From NCBI RefSeq assembly GCF_022179525.1, contig NZ_BPQX01000032.1, forward strand, positions 1 to 53,606: a stretch of 53,606 bases of DNA, in the 5' to 3' direction. Each line of letters begins with the position of its first letter. Position 1 is the stretch's first letter. The notes beneath the pieces are model-generated. The model was not told the origin of the DNA. It searched no databases and worked only from the letters and a program-made list of their open reading frames with translations. Source of the DNA: Methylobacterium persicinum (GTDB lineage Bacteria > Pseudomonadota > Alphaproteobacteria > Rhizobiales > Beijerinckiaceae). Of this stretch, positions 17,813-27,000 are shown piece by piece. The position numbers and the translations under genes are program-made.

Positions 17813-17876
17813 GCGATTCTCTCCTGCGGCCGAGAAAGCGCAGTGCGGCGACGGAGAAAACACCTATAGTCGCGGA

Positions 17877-18596
17877 ATGCAGTGGACGGACGACGCCCTG
17901 GTGCTGGGCCTGCGCCGGCACGGGGAGAGCGGTGTCATCCTCGAGGCCATGACCGCGGAACACGGCCGCCATCTCGGCCTCGTGCATGGGGGTCGTTCCC
18001 GGCGGATGCAGCCGGTGCTCCAGCCGGGCAACCGGGTGCGGCTCACATGGCGCGCGCGGCTCGACGAAGGTCTCGGGTCCTTCGCCGTCGAGCCCCTGGC
18101 GTCGGAGGTATCGCGGATGATCGGCTCGGGCCTCGCCCTCTACGGGCTCGGCACGATGGCGGCGCTCCTGCGCCTCCTGCCCGAGCGCGACCCGCACGAC
18201 GCCCTCTACGAGGCGGCCTGCATCCTCGTGGAGCATCTCGACGATCCGGCGGTGGCCCCGCCCCTGATGGTGCGGTTCGAACTCGCCGTGCTCACCGAAC
18301 TCGGTTTCGGCCTCGATCTCTCGGCCTGCGCCGCCACGGGCGGCAACGACCGCCTCGCCTACGTCTCCCCCCGCACAGGCCGGGCGGTCAGTGCCGCCGC
18401 GGGCGAGCCCTTCCGCGACCGCCTGCTCGCCTTGCCGACCTTCCTCCGGGAGGGCGGTGCGCCGGGACCGGACGGCGTTGCGCAAGGGTTTACCTTGACG
18501 GGGTACTTCCTCGACCGGCACGTCTGGGGTCCGCGTGGCCTCACGCCACCGGAGGAACGGGCGCGATTCGTTGCGCTCGGCGTCGCGGCGGGCTAA
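17877..18596 (+). CDS. recO: DNA repair protein RecO
   Basis: The 239-residue protein is a RecF-pathway mediator that anneals DNA and helps RecA load on SSB-coated single strands. The N-terminal OB-fold (MQWTDDALVLGLRRHGESG, followed by MTAEHGRHLGLVHGGRSRR) and the helical C-terminal domain (FELAVLTELGFGLDLSACA) match the family closely. The ATG at 17877 is the first start after the divergent promoter gap. A LexA-type site begins two bases after its stop codon. Confidence 0.93.
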   Translation: MQWTDDALVLGLRRHGESGVILEAMTAEHGRHLGLVHGGRSRRMQPVLQPGNRVRLTWRARLDEGLGSFAVEPLASEVSRMIGSGLALYGLGTMAALLRLLPERDPHDALYEAACILVEHLDDPAVAPPLMVRFELAVLTELGFGLDLSACAATGGNDRLAYVSPRTGRAVSAAAGEPFRDRLLALPTFLREGGAPGPDGVAQGFTLTGYFLDRHVWGPRGLTPPEERARFVALGVAAG

Positions 18597-18597
18597 C

Positions 18598-18612
18598 GTT
18601 CGCGATATGTTC
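18598..18612. promoter_or_regulatory. LexA-type box upstream of parC
   Basis: GTTC-GCGATAT-GTTC is another exact GTTC-N7-GTTC match, and its right half TGTTCTA is identical to that of the umuDC site (3468-3474). It lies about 141 bp before the parC start, with REP copy 3 in between. SOS control of topoisomerase IV genes has been described in some alphaproteobacteria; here it is inferred from sequence only. Confidence 0.6.
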
Positions 18613-18631
18613 TAAGTACGGTTGCAACTGT

Positions 18632-18723
18632 GTCATGGCGAGCGCAGCGAAGCCATCCAGGGCAGCGGAACGCCTGAGAATGCGGCTCGTCCCTGGATGG
18701 CTTCGCTGCGCTCGCCATGACGG
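18632..18723. repeat. REP-like palindromic element, copy 3
   Basis: A long, nearly perfect palindrome: GTCATGGCGAGCGCAGCGA and AGCCATCCAGGG face CCCTGGATGGCTTCGC and TGCGCTCGCCATGAC. It occupies the parC leader between the LexA-type site and the start codon and ends 30 bp before the ATG. Confidence 0.88.
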
Positions 18724-18753
18724 AGAGGGCACGGGAAAAGTCGGGGAACCACC

Positions 18754-21000
18754 ATGGGCCAGCCCTTCGAGCCGCCGTCCGGCGACGGCATCGAGAGCGT
18801 CGAGCTGAAGTCGGCGCTGGAAGAACGCTACCTCGCCTATGCGCTCTCGACCATCATGCACCGGGCCCTGCCGGACGCCCGGGACGGGCTGAAGCCGGTG
18901 CATCGGCGCATCCTCTACGGCATGCGCCTGCTGCGCCTCGATCCGAACACCGCGCACAAGAAGTGCGCGAAGATCGTCGGCGACGTGATGGGTGACTTCC
19001 ACCCCCACGGCGACCAAGCGATCTACGATGCCCTGGTGCGCCTGAGCCAGGATTTCGCCCAGCGCTACCCGCTGGTCGACGGGCAGGGCAACTTCGGCAA
19101 CATCGACGGCGACGGCCCCGCCGCCTACCGCTACACCGAGGCCCGCCTCACCGAGGTCGCCCGCCTGCTGCTGGACGGAATCGACGAGGACACGGTCGAT
19201 TTCCGCCCCTCCTACAACGGCGAGAAGGAGGAGCCGGTGGTGCTGCCGGCGGCCTTCCCGAACCTGCTCGCCAACGGCTCGCAGGGCATCGCGGTCGGCA
19301 TGGCGACCTCGATCCCGCCCCACAACGCCGCCGAACTCTGCGACGCGGCCCTCTACCTGATCAACCACCCCGAGGCGACCTCCGGGCAGCTCGCCAAGTT
19401 CGTGCAGGGACCGGACTTCCCGACCGGGGGCATCCTCGTCGACTCGGCCGAGTCCATCGCCGAGGCGTACCGCACCGGGCGCGGCGGCTTCCGGGTCCGG
19501 GCCCGCTGGCACAAGGAGGATCTCGGCCGGGGGACGTGGAACATCATCGTCACCGAGATCCCCTACGGCATCCCCAAGGGGCGGCTGATCGAGAAGATGG
19601 CCGAGCTTCTGCAGGAGAAGAAGCTGCCGCTGCTCGCCGACGTGCGGGATGAGTCGGCCGAGGACGTGCGGGTCGTGCTGGAGCCGCGCTCCCGCAGCGT
19701 CGATCCGGTGATCCTGATGGAATCCCTGTTCCGCCTCACCGAACTCGAGGCGCGGGTCCCGTTGAACCTGAACGTCCTGGTCGGCGGCCTCGTCCCGAAG
19801 GTGATCGGCCTCGTGGAATGCCTGCGGGAGTGGGTGGACCACCGCCGGGTGGTGCTGCAGCGCCGCTCCCGCTACCGCCTCGGCCAGATCGACCGGCGGC
19901 TCGAGATCCTCGGCGGGCTGCTGATCGTCTATCTCGACCTCGACGAGGTGATCCGCATCATCCGCGAGGAGGATGAGCCGAAGGCCGCCCTGATGGCGCG
20001 GTTCGAGCTCACCGAGGTGCAGGCCAACGCCATCCTCGATACCCGCCTGCGCTCCCTGCGCAAGCTGGAGGAGATGGAGCTCAAGCGCGAGTTCGACGCG
20101 CTGACGGCGGAGAAGGCCGAGCTGGACGCCCTGCTCGCCTCCGAGCCGGCGCAGTGGAAATCGATCCAGGCGCAGATCCGGGCGGTGAAGAAGACCTTCG
20201 GACCCGAGACCAAGCTCGGCCGCCGCCGGACCACCCTGGAGAACCCGCCCGACACGGCTGGCGTCGACCTGACGGCGGCCCTGGTGGAGCGGGAGCCGAT
20301 CACCGTGATCGTCTCGGAGAAGGGCTGGATCCGCGCCCTGAAGGGCCACGTGGCCGACCTCTCCGGCGTGGCCTTCAAGGGCGACGACCGGCTGAAGATC
20401 GCATTTCCGAGCGAGACCACCCAGAAGATCCTGCTGCTCGTGTCCAACGGCAAGGTCTTCACCCTCGACGCCTCGAAGCTGCCCGGCGGCCGGGGCTTCG
20501 GCGACCCGGTGCGGCTGATGGTCGATCTCGACGACGGCACGGAGGTGGTGGCCGCCCTGCCTTACCGGCCGGAGACCAAGGTGCTGCTCGCCGGCTCCGA
20601 CGGCCGCGGCTTCGTGGCGCCCTCCGACGCCCTGGTCGCCAACACCCGCAAGGGCAAGGGCATCCTCGGCCTCGATGGCGACGCCGTCGCCACGATCCTG
20701 GTGCCGGCGGATGGCGACCATGTGGCCGTGATGAACTCCGAGAAACTGCTTCTGATCTTCCCCATCGGAGAGGTGGCGGAGCTGGCCCGGGGCAAGGGCG
20801 TGCGGCTCCAGCGCTGCCGCAGCGGAAAGCTGACCCACGCCCACGTCTTCCGGATGGAGGACGGCCTGCCCTGGCAGGACGGCTCGGCCGAAGGACGGCT
20901 CGCCAACGCCGCCATCCTGGAGAAATGGGTCGGCCACCGGGCGGAGGTCGGCCTGATGATGGCCAGAAGCTTCCCGAAGTTCGAGCGGTTCGGCCGCTGA
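18754..21000 (+). CDS. parC: DNA topoisomerase IV subunit A
   Basis: The 748-residue protein unlinks replicated chromosomes together with ParE. The breakage-reunion domain has the catalytic tyrosine Tyr127 in [11 protein letters not shown], and the quinolone region reads [15 protein letters not shown], with Gln88 where E. coli ParC has Ser80 and Asp92 at the Glu84 position. A coiled-coil gate ([20 protein letters not shown]) and a beta-pinwheel C-terminal domain (from about residue 500) follow. The length and short C-terminal domain fit ParC rather than GyrA. It overlaps the next gene by one base (TGATG). Confidence 0.93.
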   Translation: MGQPFEPPSGDGIESVELKSALEERYLAYALSTIMHRALPDARDGLKPVHRRILYGMRLLRLDPNTAHKKCAKIVGDVMGDFHPHGDQAIYDALVRLSQDFAQRYPLVDGQGNFGNIDGDGPAAYRYTEARLTEVARLLLDGIDEDTVDFRPSYNGEKEEPVVLPAAFPNLLANGSQGIAVGMATSIPPHNAAELCDAALYLINHPEATSGQLAKFVQGPDFPTGGILVDSAESIAEAYRTGRGGFRVRARWHKEDLGRGTWNIIVTEIPYGIPKGRLIEKMAELLQEKKLPLLADVRDESAEDVRVVLEPRSRSVDPVILMESLFRLTELEARVPLNLNVLVGGLVPKVIGLVECLREWVDHRRVVLQRRSRYRLGQIDRRLEILGGLLIVYLDLDEVIRIIREEDEPKAALMARFELTEVQANAILDTRLRSLRKLEEMELKREFDALTAEKAELDALLASEPAQWKSIQAQIRAVKKTFGPETKLGRRRTTLENPPDTAGVDLTAALVEREPITVIVSEKGWIRALKGHVADLSGVAFKGDDRLKIAFPSETTQKILLLVSNGKVFTLDASKLPGGRGFGDPVRLMVDLDDGTEVVAALPYRPETKVLLAGSDGRGFVAPSDALVANTRKGKGILGLDGDAVATILVPADGDHVAVMNSEKLLLIFPIGEVAELARGKGVRLQRCRSGKLTHAHVFRMEDGLPWQDGSAEGRLANAAILEKWVGHRAEVGLMMARSFPKFERFGR

Positions 21001-21641
21001 TGCGCGGCTGGCTGGCCCGCCGTCTCCAGCGGCGGCGCTATCGCAAGATCTGCCGGGAGCGCATCGCCATGCGCATCCCGCAGATCCAGCGGGCTCTCGA
21101 CGCGGCGGCGCCGGGCTTCGCCCTGATCGTGGGCGATTCCCATGCCGAGTTCCTGTGCGCGCACCCCCTTGGCAGCGGTCCGGTCGTCAATGGCGGGATC
21201 GGTGGGATCTCCACCGGGGGCTATGCCGAGCGCCTGTCGGAGCTGAGGTTCCGCCACCGGGCGGGGGTCGCGGTGCTGATCACCGGCAGCAACGACCTCT
21301 CTGTGCGCGTCCGCCCGCTCTCGCCGGAGGCGGTGGCGCGGTTCGAGGCGGCGGCGGCGGCACTGATCGGCTGGCTGCGGGCGCATGCGGACCGGGTGGT
21401 CGTGCTCGCCCTGCCGCCCATCGAGCCGGTGCCAGGCCAGGAGCGCGAAGCGGCAGCGGTGGGGGATTACTCGACCCGCCTCGAGAGGTTGGCAGGGGAG
21501 AACGGCTGCGCCTTCGCCGACCCGTTCGATGCCTTCCGCGATGGGAAGGGCGGCCTCGCCCGACCGGGGGCGCTGAGCGATGGCGTCCACCTCGCCGATT
21601 ACGCCGCGGCGGCGCAGCGGGTGGCGGCGCTGTTGGGGTGA
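21000..21641 (+). CDS. SGNH/GDSL-family hydrolase
   Basis: The 213-residue protein shows the four SGNH blocks: GDSH with nucleophile Ser47, the oxyanion glycine in VNGGIGGIS, the asparagine in GSND and the DxxH pair Asp194/His197 (SDGVHLAD). Substrates of the family are acyl or acetyl esters; the target here is unknown. The basic N-terminus (RRLQRRRYRKICRER) carries no signal peptide, so it is probably cytoplasmic. The ATG shares a base with the parC stop, implying coupled translation. No clear link with topoisomerase IV is known to me. Confidence 0.8.
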   Translation: MRGWLARRLQRRRYRKICRERIAMRIPQIQRALDAAAPGFALIVGDSHAEFLCAHPLGSGPVVNGGIGGISTGGYAERLSELRFRHRAGVAVLITGSNDLSVRVRPLSPEAVARFEAAAAALIGWLRAHADRVVVLALPPIEPVPGQEREAAAVGDYSTRLERLAGENGCAFADPFDAFRDGKGGLARPGALSDGVHLADYAAAAQRVAALLG

Positions 21642-21783
21642 CGCGCTTGTCGCGGTCTCAAATTCCGTTCACCGTCAACCCCGATTTTTCGTGCAACCCG
21701 ACGTGGATGACGGCGGCCTGAGCCTCCGCTACGCTGCGCCGCAAGCGGCGCTCTCAGCGCGGCATCAGAATGCGGCACGGGAG

Positions 21784-23820
21784 ATGACGGGAATGGGCGC
21801 GAGCGCCGATATCGCCGAGGTGAAGCGCGACAAGCCATGGATCATCCGCACCTATGCGGGCCATTCCACGGCCGCGGAATCCAACAAGCTCTACCGGGGC
21901 AACCTCGCCAAGGGCCAGACCGGCCTGTCGGTCGCCTTCGATCTGCCGACCCAGACCGGCTACGACCCGGACCATGAGCTCTCCCGCGGGGAGGTCGGCA
22001 AGGTCGGCGTCTCGGTGGCTCATCTCGGCGACATGCGGACCCTGTTCCAGGACATCCCGCTGGCGCAGATGAACACCTCCATGACGATCAACGCCACGGC
22101 CCCGTGGCTGCTCGCCCTCTACCTCGCGGTGGCCGAGGAGCAGGGCGCGCCGCTCGCCGCGCTCCAGGGCACCACCCAGAACGACATCATCAAGGAATAC
22201 CTGTCCCGGGGGACCTACGTGTTCCCGCCGGCCCCCTCCCTGCGGCTCACCAAGGACGTGATCCTGTTCACGACCAAGGAGGTGCCGAAGTGGAACCCGA
22301 TGAACGTCTGCTCCTACCACCTGCAGGAGGCAGGGGCGACGCCGGTCCAGGAGCTCTCCTACGCGCTGGCCATCGCCATCGCCGTCCTCGACACGGTGCG
22401 GGACGATCCCGATTTCGACGAGGCGAGCTTCCCGGAGGTGTTCGGGCGCATCTCGTTCTTCGTGAATGCCGGGCTGCGCTTCGTCACCGAGATCTGCAAG
22501 ATGCGGGCATTCTCGGAACTGTGGGATGAGATCGCCCAGGAGCGCTACGGCATCCACGACCCGAAGAAGCGCATCTTTCGGTATGGCGTGCAGGTCAACT
22601 CGCTGGGGCTCACCGAGCAACAGCCCGAAAACAACGTCCACCGCATCCTCATCGAGATGCTGGCTGTCACCCTCTCGAAGCGCGCCCGCGCCCGGGCCGT
22701 GCAATTGCCGGCCTGGAACGAGGCGCTCGGCCTGCCCCGCCCCTGGGACCAGCAATGGTCGATGCGGATGCAGCAGATCCTCGCCTTCGAGACCGACTTG
22801 CTCGAATACGACGACATCTTCGACGGCAGCCACGTCATCGAGGCCAAGGTCGAGGCGCTGAAGGCCGAGACCCGGGCCGAGCTGGAGCGAATCGGCGGCA
22901 TCGGCGGCGCCGTGGCGGCAGTGGAGACCGGCGCCCTGAAGCGCGCCCTGGTGGAATCGAACGCAAGGCGCATCTCGGCCATCGAGGCCGGAGACCAGAT
23001 CGTGGTCGGCGTCAACAAGTACCAGCACGGCGAGCCCTCGCCGCTGACGGCGGGTGAAGGCGCGATCTTCTCCGTCTCCGAGACGGTGGAGATGGAGGCC
23101 GCGGGCCGCATCAAGACGTGGCGCGAGACCCGCGACGCGGCGGCGGTGCGGGCGGCGCTCGCCGGCCTGGAGGAGGCGGCGCGCTCGGGCACGAACATCA
23201 TGCCGGCCTCCATCGCGGCGGCGAAGGCCGGGGTCACGACCGGCGAGTGGGGCTCCTGCCTGCGCGGGGTGTTCGGCGAATACCGGGCGCCCACCGGCGT
23301 CACCCGGGAGACCGTGTCGGCGGGGGCGGCAGAGGAGGCGCGCCTGCTGATCGCCGATCTCGGCGAGCGCCTGGGCGAGCAGCCGAAGCTCGTCGTCGGC
23401 AAGCCCGGCCTCGACGGCCACTCGAACGGGGCCGAGCAGATCGCGCTGCGCGCCCGGGACGTCGGCTTCGACGTGACCTACGACGGCATCCGCCAGACGC
23501 CCTCGGAGATCGTCGCCAAGGCGAAGGAGACCGGCGCCCACGTCGTTGGCCTGTCGATCCTGTCGGGCAGCCACGTTCCCCTGGTGCGGGAGGTGCGCGC
23601 CAAGATGCGGGAAGCCGGGCTCGACCATATCCCCGTCGTCGTCGGCGGCATCATCTCGCCGGAGGACGAACTGGTCCTGAAGAACATGGGCGTGCGGGCG
23701 GTCTACACCCCGAAGGACTACGCCATCGACCAGATCATGATCGGGCTGGCCAAGGTCATCGAGAAGACCCTGGACGGGAAGGCGCCCCGCCCGCAGGAGG
23801 CGCCGGCGCAGGTGTACTAG
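21784..23820 (+). CDS. ecm: Ethylmalonyl-CoA mutase, B12-dependent
   Basis: The 678-residue enzyme (called meaA in Methylobacterium) converts (2R)-ethylmalonyl-CoA to methylsuccinyl-CoA in the ethylmalonyl-CoA pathway, which regenerates glyoxylate without isocitrate lyase. The N-terminal TIM barrel carries the acyl-CoA mutase block KPWIIRTYAGHSTA and LSVAFDLPTQTGYD. The C-terminal cobalamin domain has DGHSNG (Asp544, His546, Gly549). As in the family, substrate and B12 domains lie in one chain. The ATG at 21784 is preferred; 21793 is an alternative. The gap to the preceding gene suggests its own promoter. Confidence 0.93.
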   Translation: MTGMGASADIAEVKRDKPWIIRTYAGHSTAAESNKLYRGNLAKGQTGLSVAFDLPTQTGYDPDHELSRGEVGKVGVSVAHLGDMRTLFQDIPLAQMNTSMTINATAPWLLALYLAVAEEQGAPLAALQGTTQNDIIKEYLSRGTYVFPPAPSLRLTKDVILFTTKEVPKWNPMNVCSYHLQEAGATPVQELSYALAIAIAVLDTVRDDPDFDEASFPEVFGRISFFVNAGLRFVTEICKMRAFSELWDEIAQERYGIHDPKKRIFRYGVQVNSLGLTEQQPENNVHRILIEMLAVTLSKRARARAVQLPAWNEALGLPRPWDQQWSMRMQQILAFETDLLEYDDIFDGSHVIEAKVEALKAETRAELERIGGIGGAVAAVETGALKRALVESNARRISAIEAGDQIVVGVNKYQHGEPSPLTAGEGAIFSVSETVEMEAAGRIKTWRETRDAAAVRAALAGLEEAARSGTNIMPASIAAAKAGVTTGEWGSCLRGVFGEYRAPTGVTRETVSAGAAEEARLLIADLGERLGEQPKLVVGKPGLDGHSNGAEQIALRARDVGFDVTYDGIRQTPSEIVAKAKETGAHVVGLSILSGSHVPLVREVRAKMREAGLDHIPVVVGGIISPEDELVLKNMGVRAVYTPKDYAIDQIMIGLAKVIEKTLDGKAPRPQEAPAQVY

Positions 23821-23848
23821 GAGCCGGCTGCCGCGATCCCATCTCCGA

Positions 23849-23956
23849 CCTCATCCTGAGGTGCCCGCGTGAGCGGGCCTCGAAGGAGGGCTCCAGGGAT
23901 CGCGGTGCCATCTGGACGTCTCCTTCGGGGCTGCTTCGCGGCACCTCAGGATGAGG
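23849..23956. repeat. CCTCATCCTGAGG-type palindromic repeat, copy 1
   Basis: A 108-bp element opens with CCTCATCCTGAGGTGC, continues into GGGCCTCGAAGGAGGGCTCC, and closes with GGCACCTCAGGATGAGG, so its two ends are inverted copies. It lies between ecm and the alpha-2-macroglobulin gene. Related copies are at 29471 and 45026. Such elements are common intergenic repeats in alphaproteobacteria. Confidence 0.85.
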
Positions 23957-24020
23957 TAGTGATCGGGACGCTCCGGGCGAGGCTATGCAGCCGGTTCCCT
24001 TCCCCCACCCACCCTGTAAT

Positions 24021-24067
24021 CTCCCCCTCGCGATACCGCCGCGATTCGGGTCGCGGCGGCGGGGGAG
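24021..24067 (+). promoter_or_regulatory. Hairpin that covers the ribosome site of the macroglobulin gene
   Basis: CCGCCGCGA (24036-24044) pairs perfectly with TCGCGGCGG (24051-24059), and CTCCCCC (24021-24027) can extend it by pairing with GGGGGAG (24061-24067). That last strand is the ribosome site of the gene starting at 24074, so the fold would hide it. This is seen in the sequence; a regulatory role is inferred. Confidence 0.45.
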
Positions 24068-24073
24068 GGGCCG

Positions 24074-27000
24074 ATGGCGCGGGGATGGATCCAAGCGGTC
24101 GCGGGCGGCCTCGCCGTCCTGCTGATGGCCGCGGCGCCGGTTGCCGCCCAACCGAAGCCCCCGGCGAAGGCCCCCGTGGCCACGCCCGCCGCGGCTCCGG
24201 TCCAGAAGACCTTTTCCCGCCTCACCCTCGCGAGCGATGCGGTGCGCCTCGACGCGGCGTTGAAGGCCGAGGCCCCCACGCCTCTGCCGCCCGCCGCCCA
24301 ATCCCGCCGGAAGGGCGAGGCCCTGCTCCAGGCCGAGAAGCCCGTGGAGGCCCTGCCACCCCTGGCCGCCGCGGTGGCGGCCGACCCCGCCGACCCGGCC
24401 AACTGGCGCGCCTATGCCCGCGCGGCGCAGTCGGCGGCAGGGGAGACCGAGGAGAACGATGACCAGGGCCGGGCGCGGCTTCGGGGCCGGGCTCAGGCGG
24501 CGGCCTACCGGGCCTATGAGCGGGCCCGCACGGCACCGGAGGCCGCGGAGGCCCTGGCGCTTCTGGGTGAGGTCGCAGCAGCCCAGGAGGAGTGGCGCCC
24601 GGCTCTGGACGCCTACGCGGCGAGCCTCGCCCTGAACGACGACGCCCCCGTGCGCGAGACCTACGAAGCCCTGCGCGCCGAGCACGGCTTCCGCATCCTC
24701 ACCTACACCGTGGATTCGGATGCGGCAGCCCCGCGCCTGTGCTTCACCTTCTCCGAGGTCGTGGCACCGAAAGCCGATTTCACGCCCTTCGTCGCGGTCA
24801 CCGGCAGCGCGTCGGCGGCGGTGACGGGGGAAGGCTCGCAGGTCTGCGTAGACGGGCTGAAGCACGGCAGCCGCTACGCGGTCGTCCTGCGCCCCGGCCT
24901 GCCTTCGTCGGTGGGCGAGACCCTGCCCAAGGCCGCGGATTACGAGATCTACGTCCGCGACCGCGCCCCCCAGGCGCGCTTCACCGGCCGGAACTACGTC
25001 CTGCCCCGCACCGGTCAGGCGGGCCTCCCCATCGTCTCGGTCAACGCGCCGAAGCTCGATCTGGAGGTGCTGCGCATCGGCGACCGCGGGCTGTTGCCGA
25101 CACTCCGCTCGGAGGATTTCCTCGGCCAGCTCAGCGGCGCCACGGCGAAGGCCATCGCCGCGCAGAAGGGTGTCCGGGTCTGGAAGGGCAGTCTCGACAC
25201 GGCCAAGGCCGAGATCAACCAGGAGAGCGTGACCGCCTTCCCGGTCCTCCGGGCCGTGGGCAAGCTGGAGCCGGGCGTCTACGTGATGGTCGCCCGGCCC
25301 TCCGGGACGGCCCCGGCCGACGAGGATGGGGGCTACGAGCAACAGGCGACGCAATGGTTCGTCGTCTCGGACCTCGGCCTCACCGCGACCAAGGGCCGGG
25401 ACGGTGTCCACGTGGTGCTGCGCTCCCTCGGGACCGCTCAACCCATGGAGGGCGCCGAGATCCGCCTCGTCGCCCGGGACAACGAGGTGCTCGCCACCCG
25501 CCGGACCGACGCCGAGGGCCACGCCGCCTTCGAGGGCGGCCTCGGCCGCGGCGAGGGCGGCGGCGCACCGAGCCTCGTCGTGGCGCAGAGCGGGGACGAT
25601 TACGGCTTCCTCGACCTCGATCAGGGCGCCTTCGACCTGACCGACCGGGGGGTGAAGGGCCGCCCCGAAGGTGGCGGGCTCGACGCCTACCTGTTCACCG
25701 AGCGGGGGGTCTACCGATCGGGCGAGACGGTGCAGATCGCCGCCCTCCTGCGGAACGCCAGGGGGGATGCCGTCGCCGACCTGCCCCTGACCCTGGTGGT
25801 GAAGCGTCCGGACGGGGTCGAGTACCGGCGGGCCTCGGTGCCCGACCAGGGTTTCGGCGGACGGGCCTATGCGCTGCCCCTCCTGTCGGGGACCATGCAC
25901 GGAACGTGGCGGATCACGGCCTATACGGACCCCAAGGCGCCCCCGTTGGGCGAGGCGAGCTTCCTGGTGGAGGATTACGTCCCCGAACGGCTCGACGTGA
26001 CCCTCACCCCCGCCGCGGCCAGCCTGAAGCGGGGCGAGCCGGCTGGGGTGAAGATCGCCGCACGCTACCTTTATGGGGCACCGGGGGCGGGGCTCGGCGT
26101 CTCGGGCAGCGTCACCGTCCAGGCCGCTTCGGGCAACGGGATCCCGGGCCTCGACGGGTTCACGGTGGGCCTCGACGACGAGGCGGTGGAGGCGACCACG
26201 CGGGACCTCTCCGCCCTCGCCGTCACCGATGCACAGGGGATGGCGAGCGTCTCCGTGCCGGTGCCGGACGTCACCGCGCCGCGGCCCCTGGAAGCGAAGG
26301 TCACCCTCGCGGTGGGCGAGCCCGGGGGACGGGCCCTGTCGCGCAGCCTCACACTCCCGATCCTGCCGGCCGGGCCGGTCCTGGCGGTCCGGAAGACGTT
26401 CGCCGACCTCAAGGAGGGCGACCTCGCCGGATTCGACGTGGTGCTGGCCACCCCCGACGGGCGCCGCCTGACCCGATCCGGCGTGACCTGGACCCTGTCC
26501 AGGGTCGAGCGGACTTACCAATGGTACCGGGCCGACGGACGCTGGTCCTTTGAGGCGGGTAAGACCACGAAGCGCGTCGCCAGCGGAAGCGTCGACCTCG
26601 CCGCCGGGGCACCCGGCCGCATCCAGGCGCCCGTCGGACTCGGCGCCTACCGGCTGGACGTCTCCGCGCCGGGCCTGCCCCAAGCCGCGGCGAGCCTCGG
26701 CTTCGACGTCGGCTGGGCCGGATCCGAGACCGCCCAGGCTCCCGACCTCCTCGACCTCACCCTCGACAAGGCCGCCTACGAGGCCGGCGAGACGATCCAC
26801 GCCCGGCTCGGCCCGAAATTCGCCGGTCAGGCGAGCGTCATGGTGGTGAGCGACAGGGTCCACGAGATCCGCGAGGTGAGCGTCGCCGCGGGGGGCACCA
26901 CCGTCAGCCTGCCGGTGGAGGCGGATTGGGGGGCGGGGGCCTACCTCGTCGCCACCGCCTACCGCCCCCTCGATCAGGCGGCGCGGCGCCAGCCCGGCCG

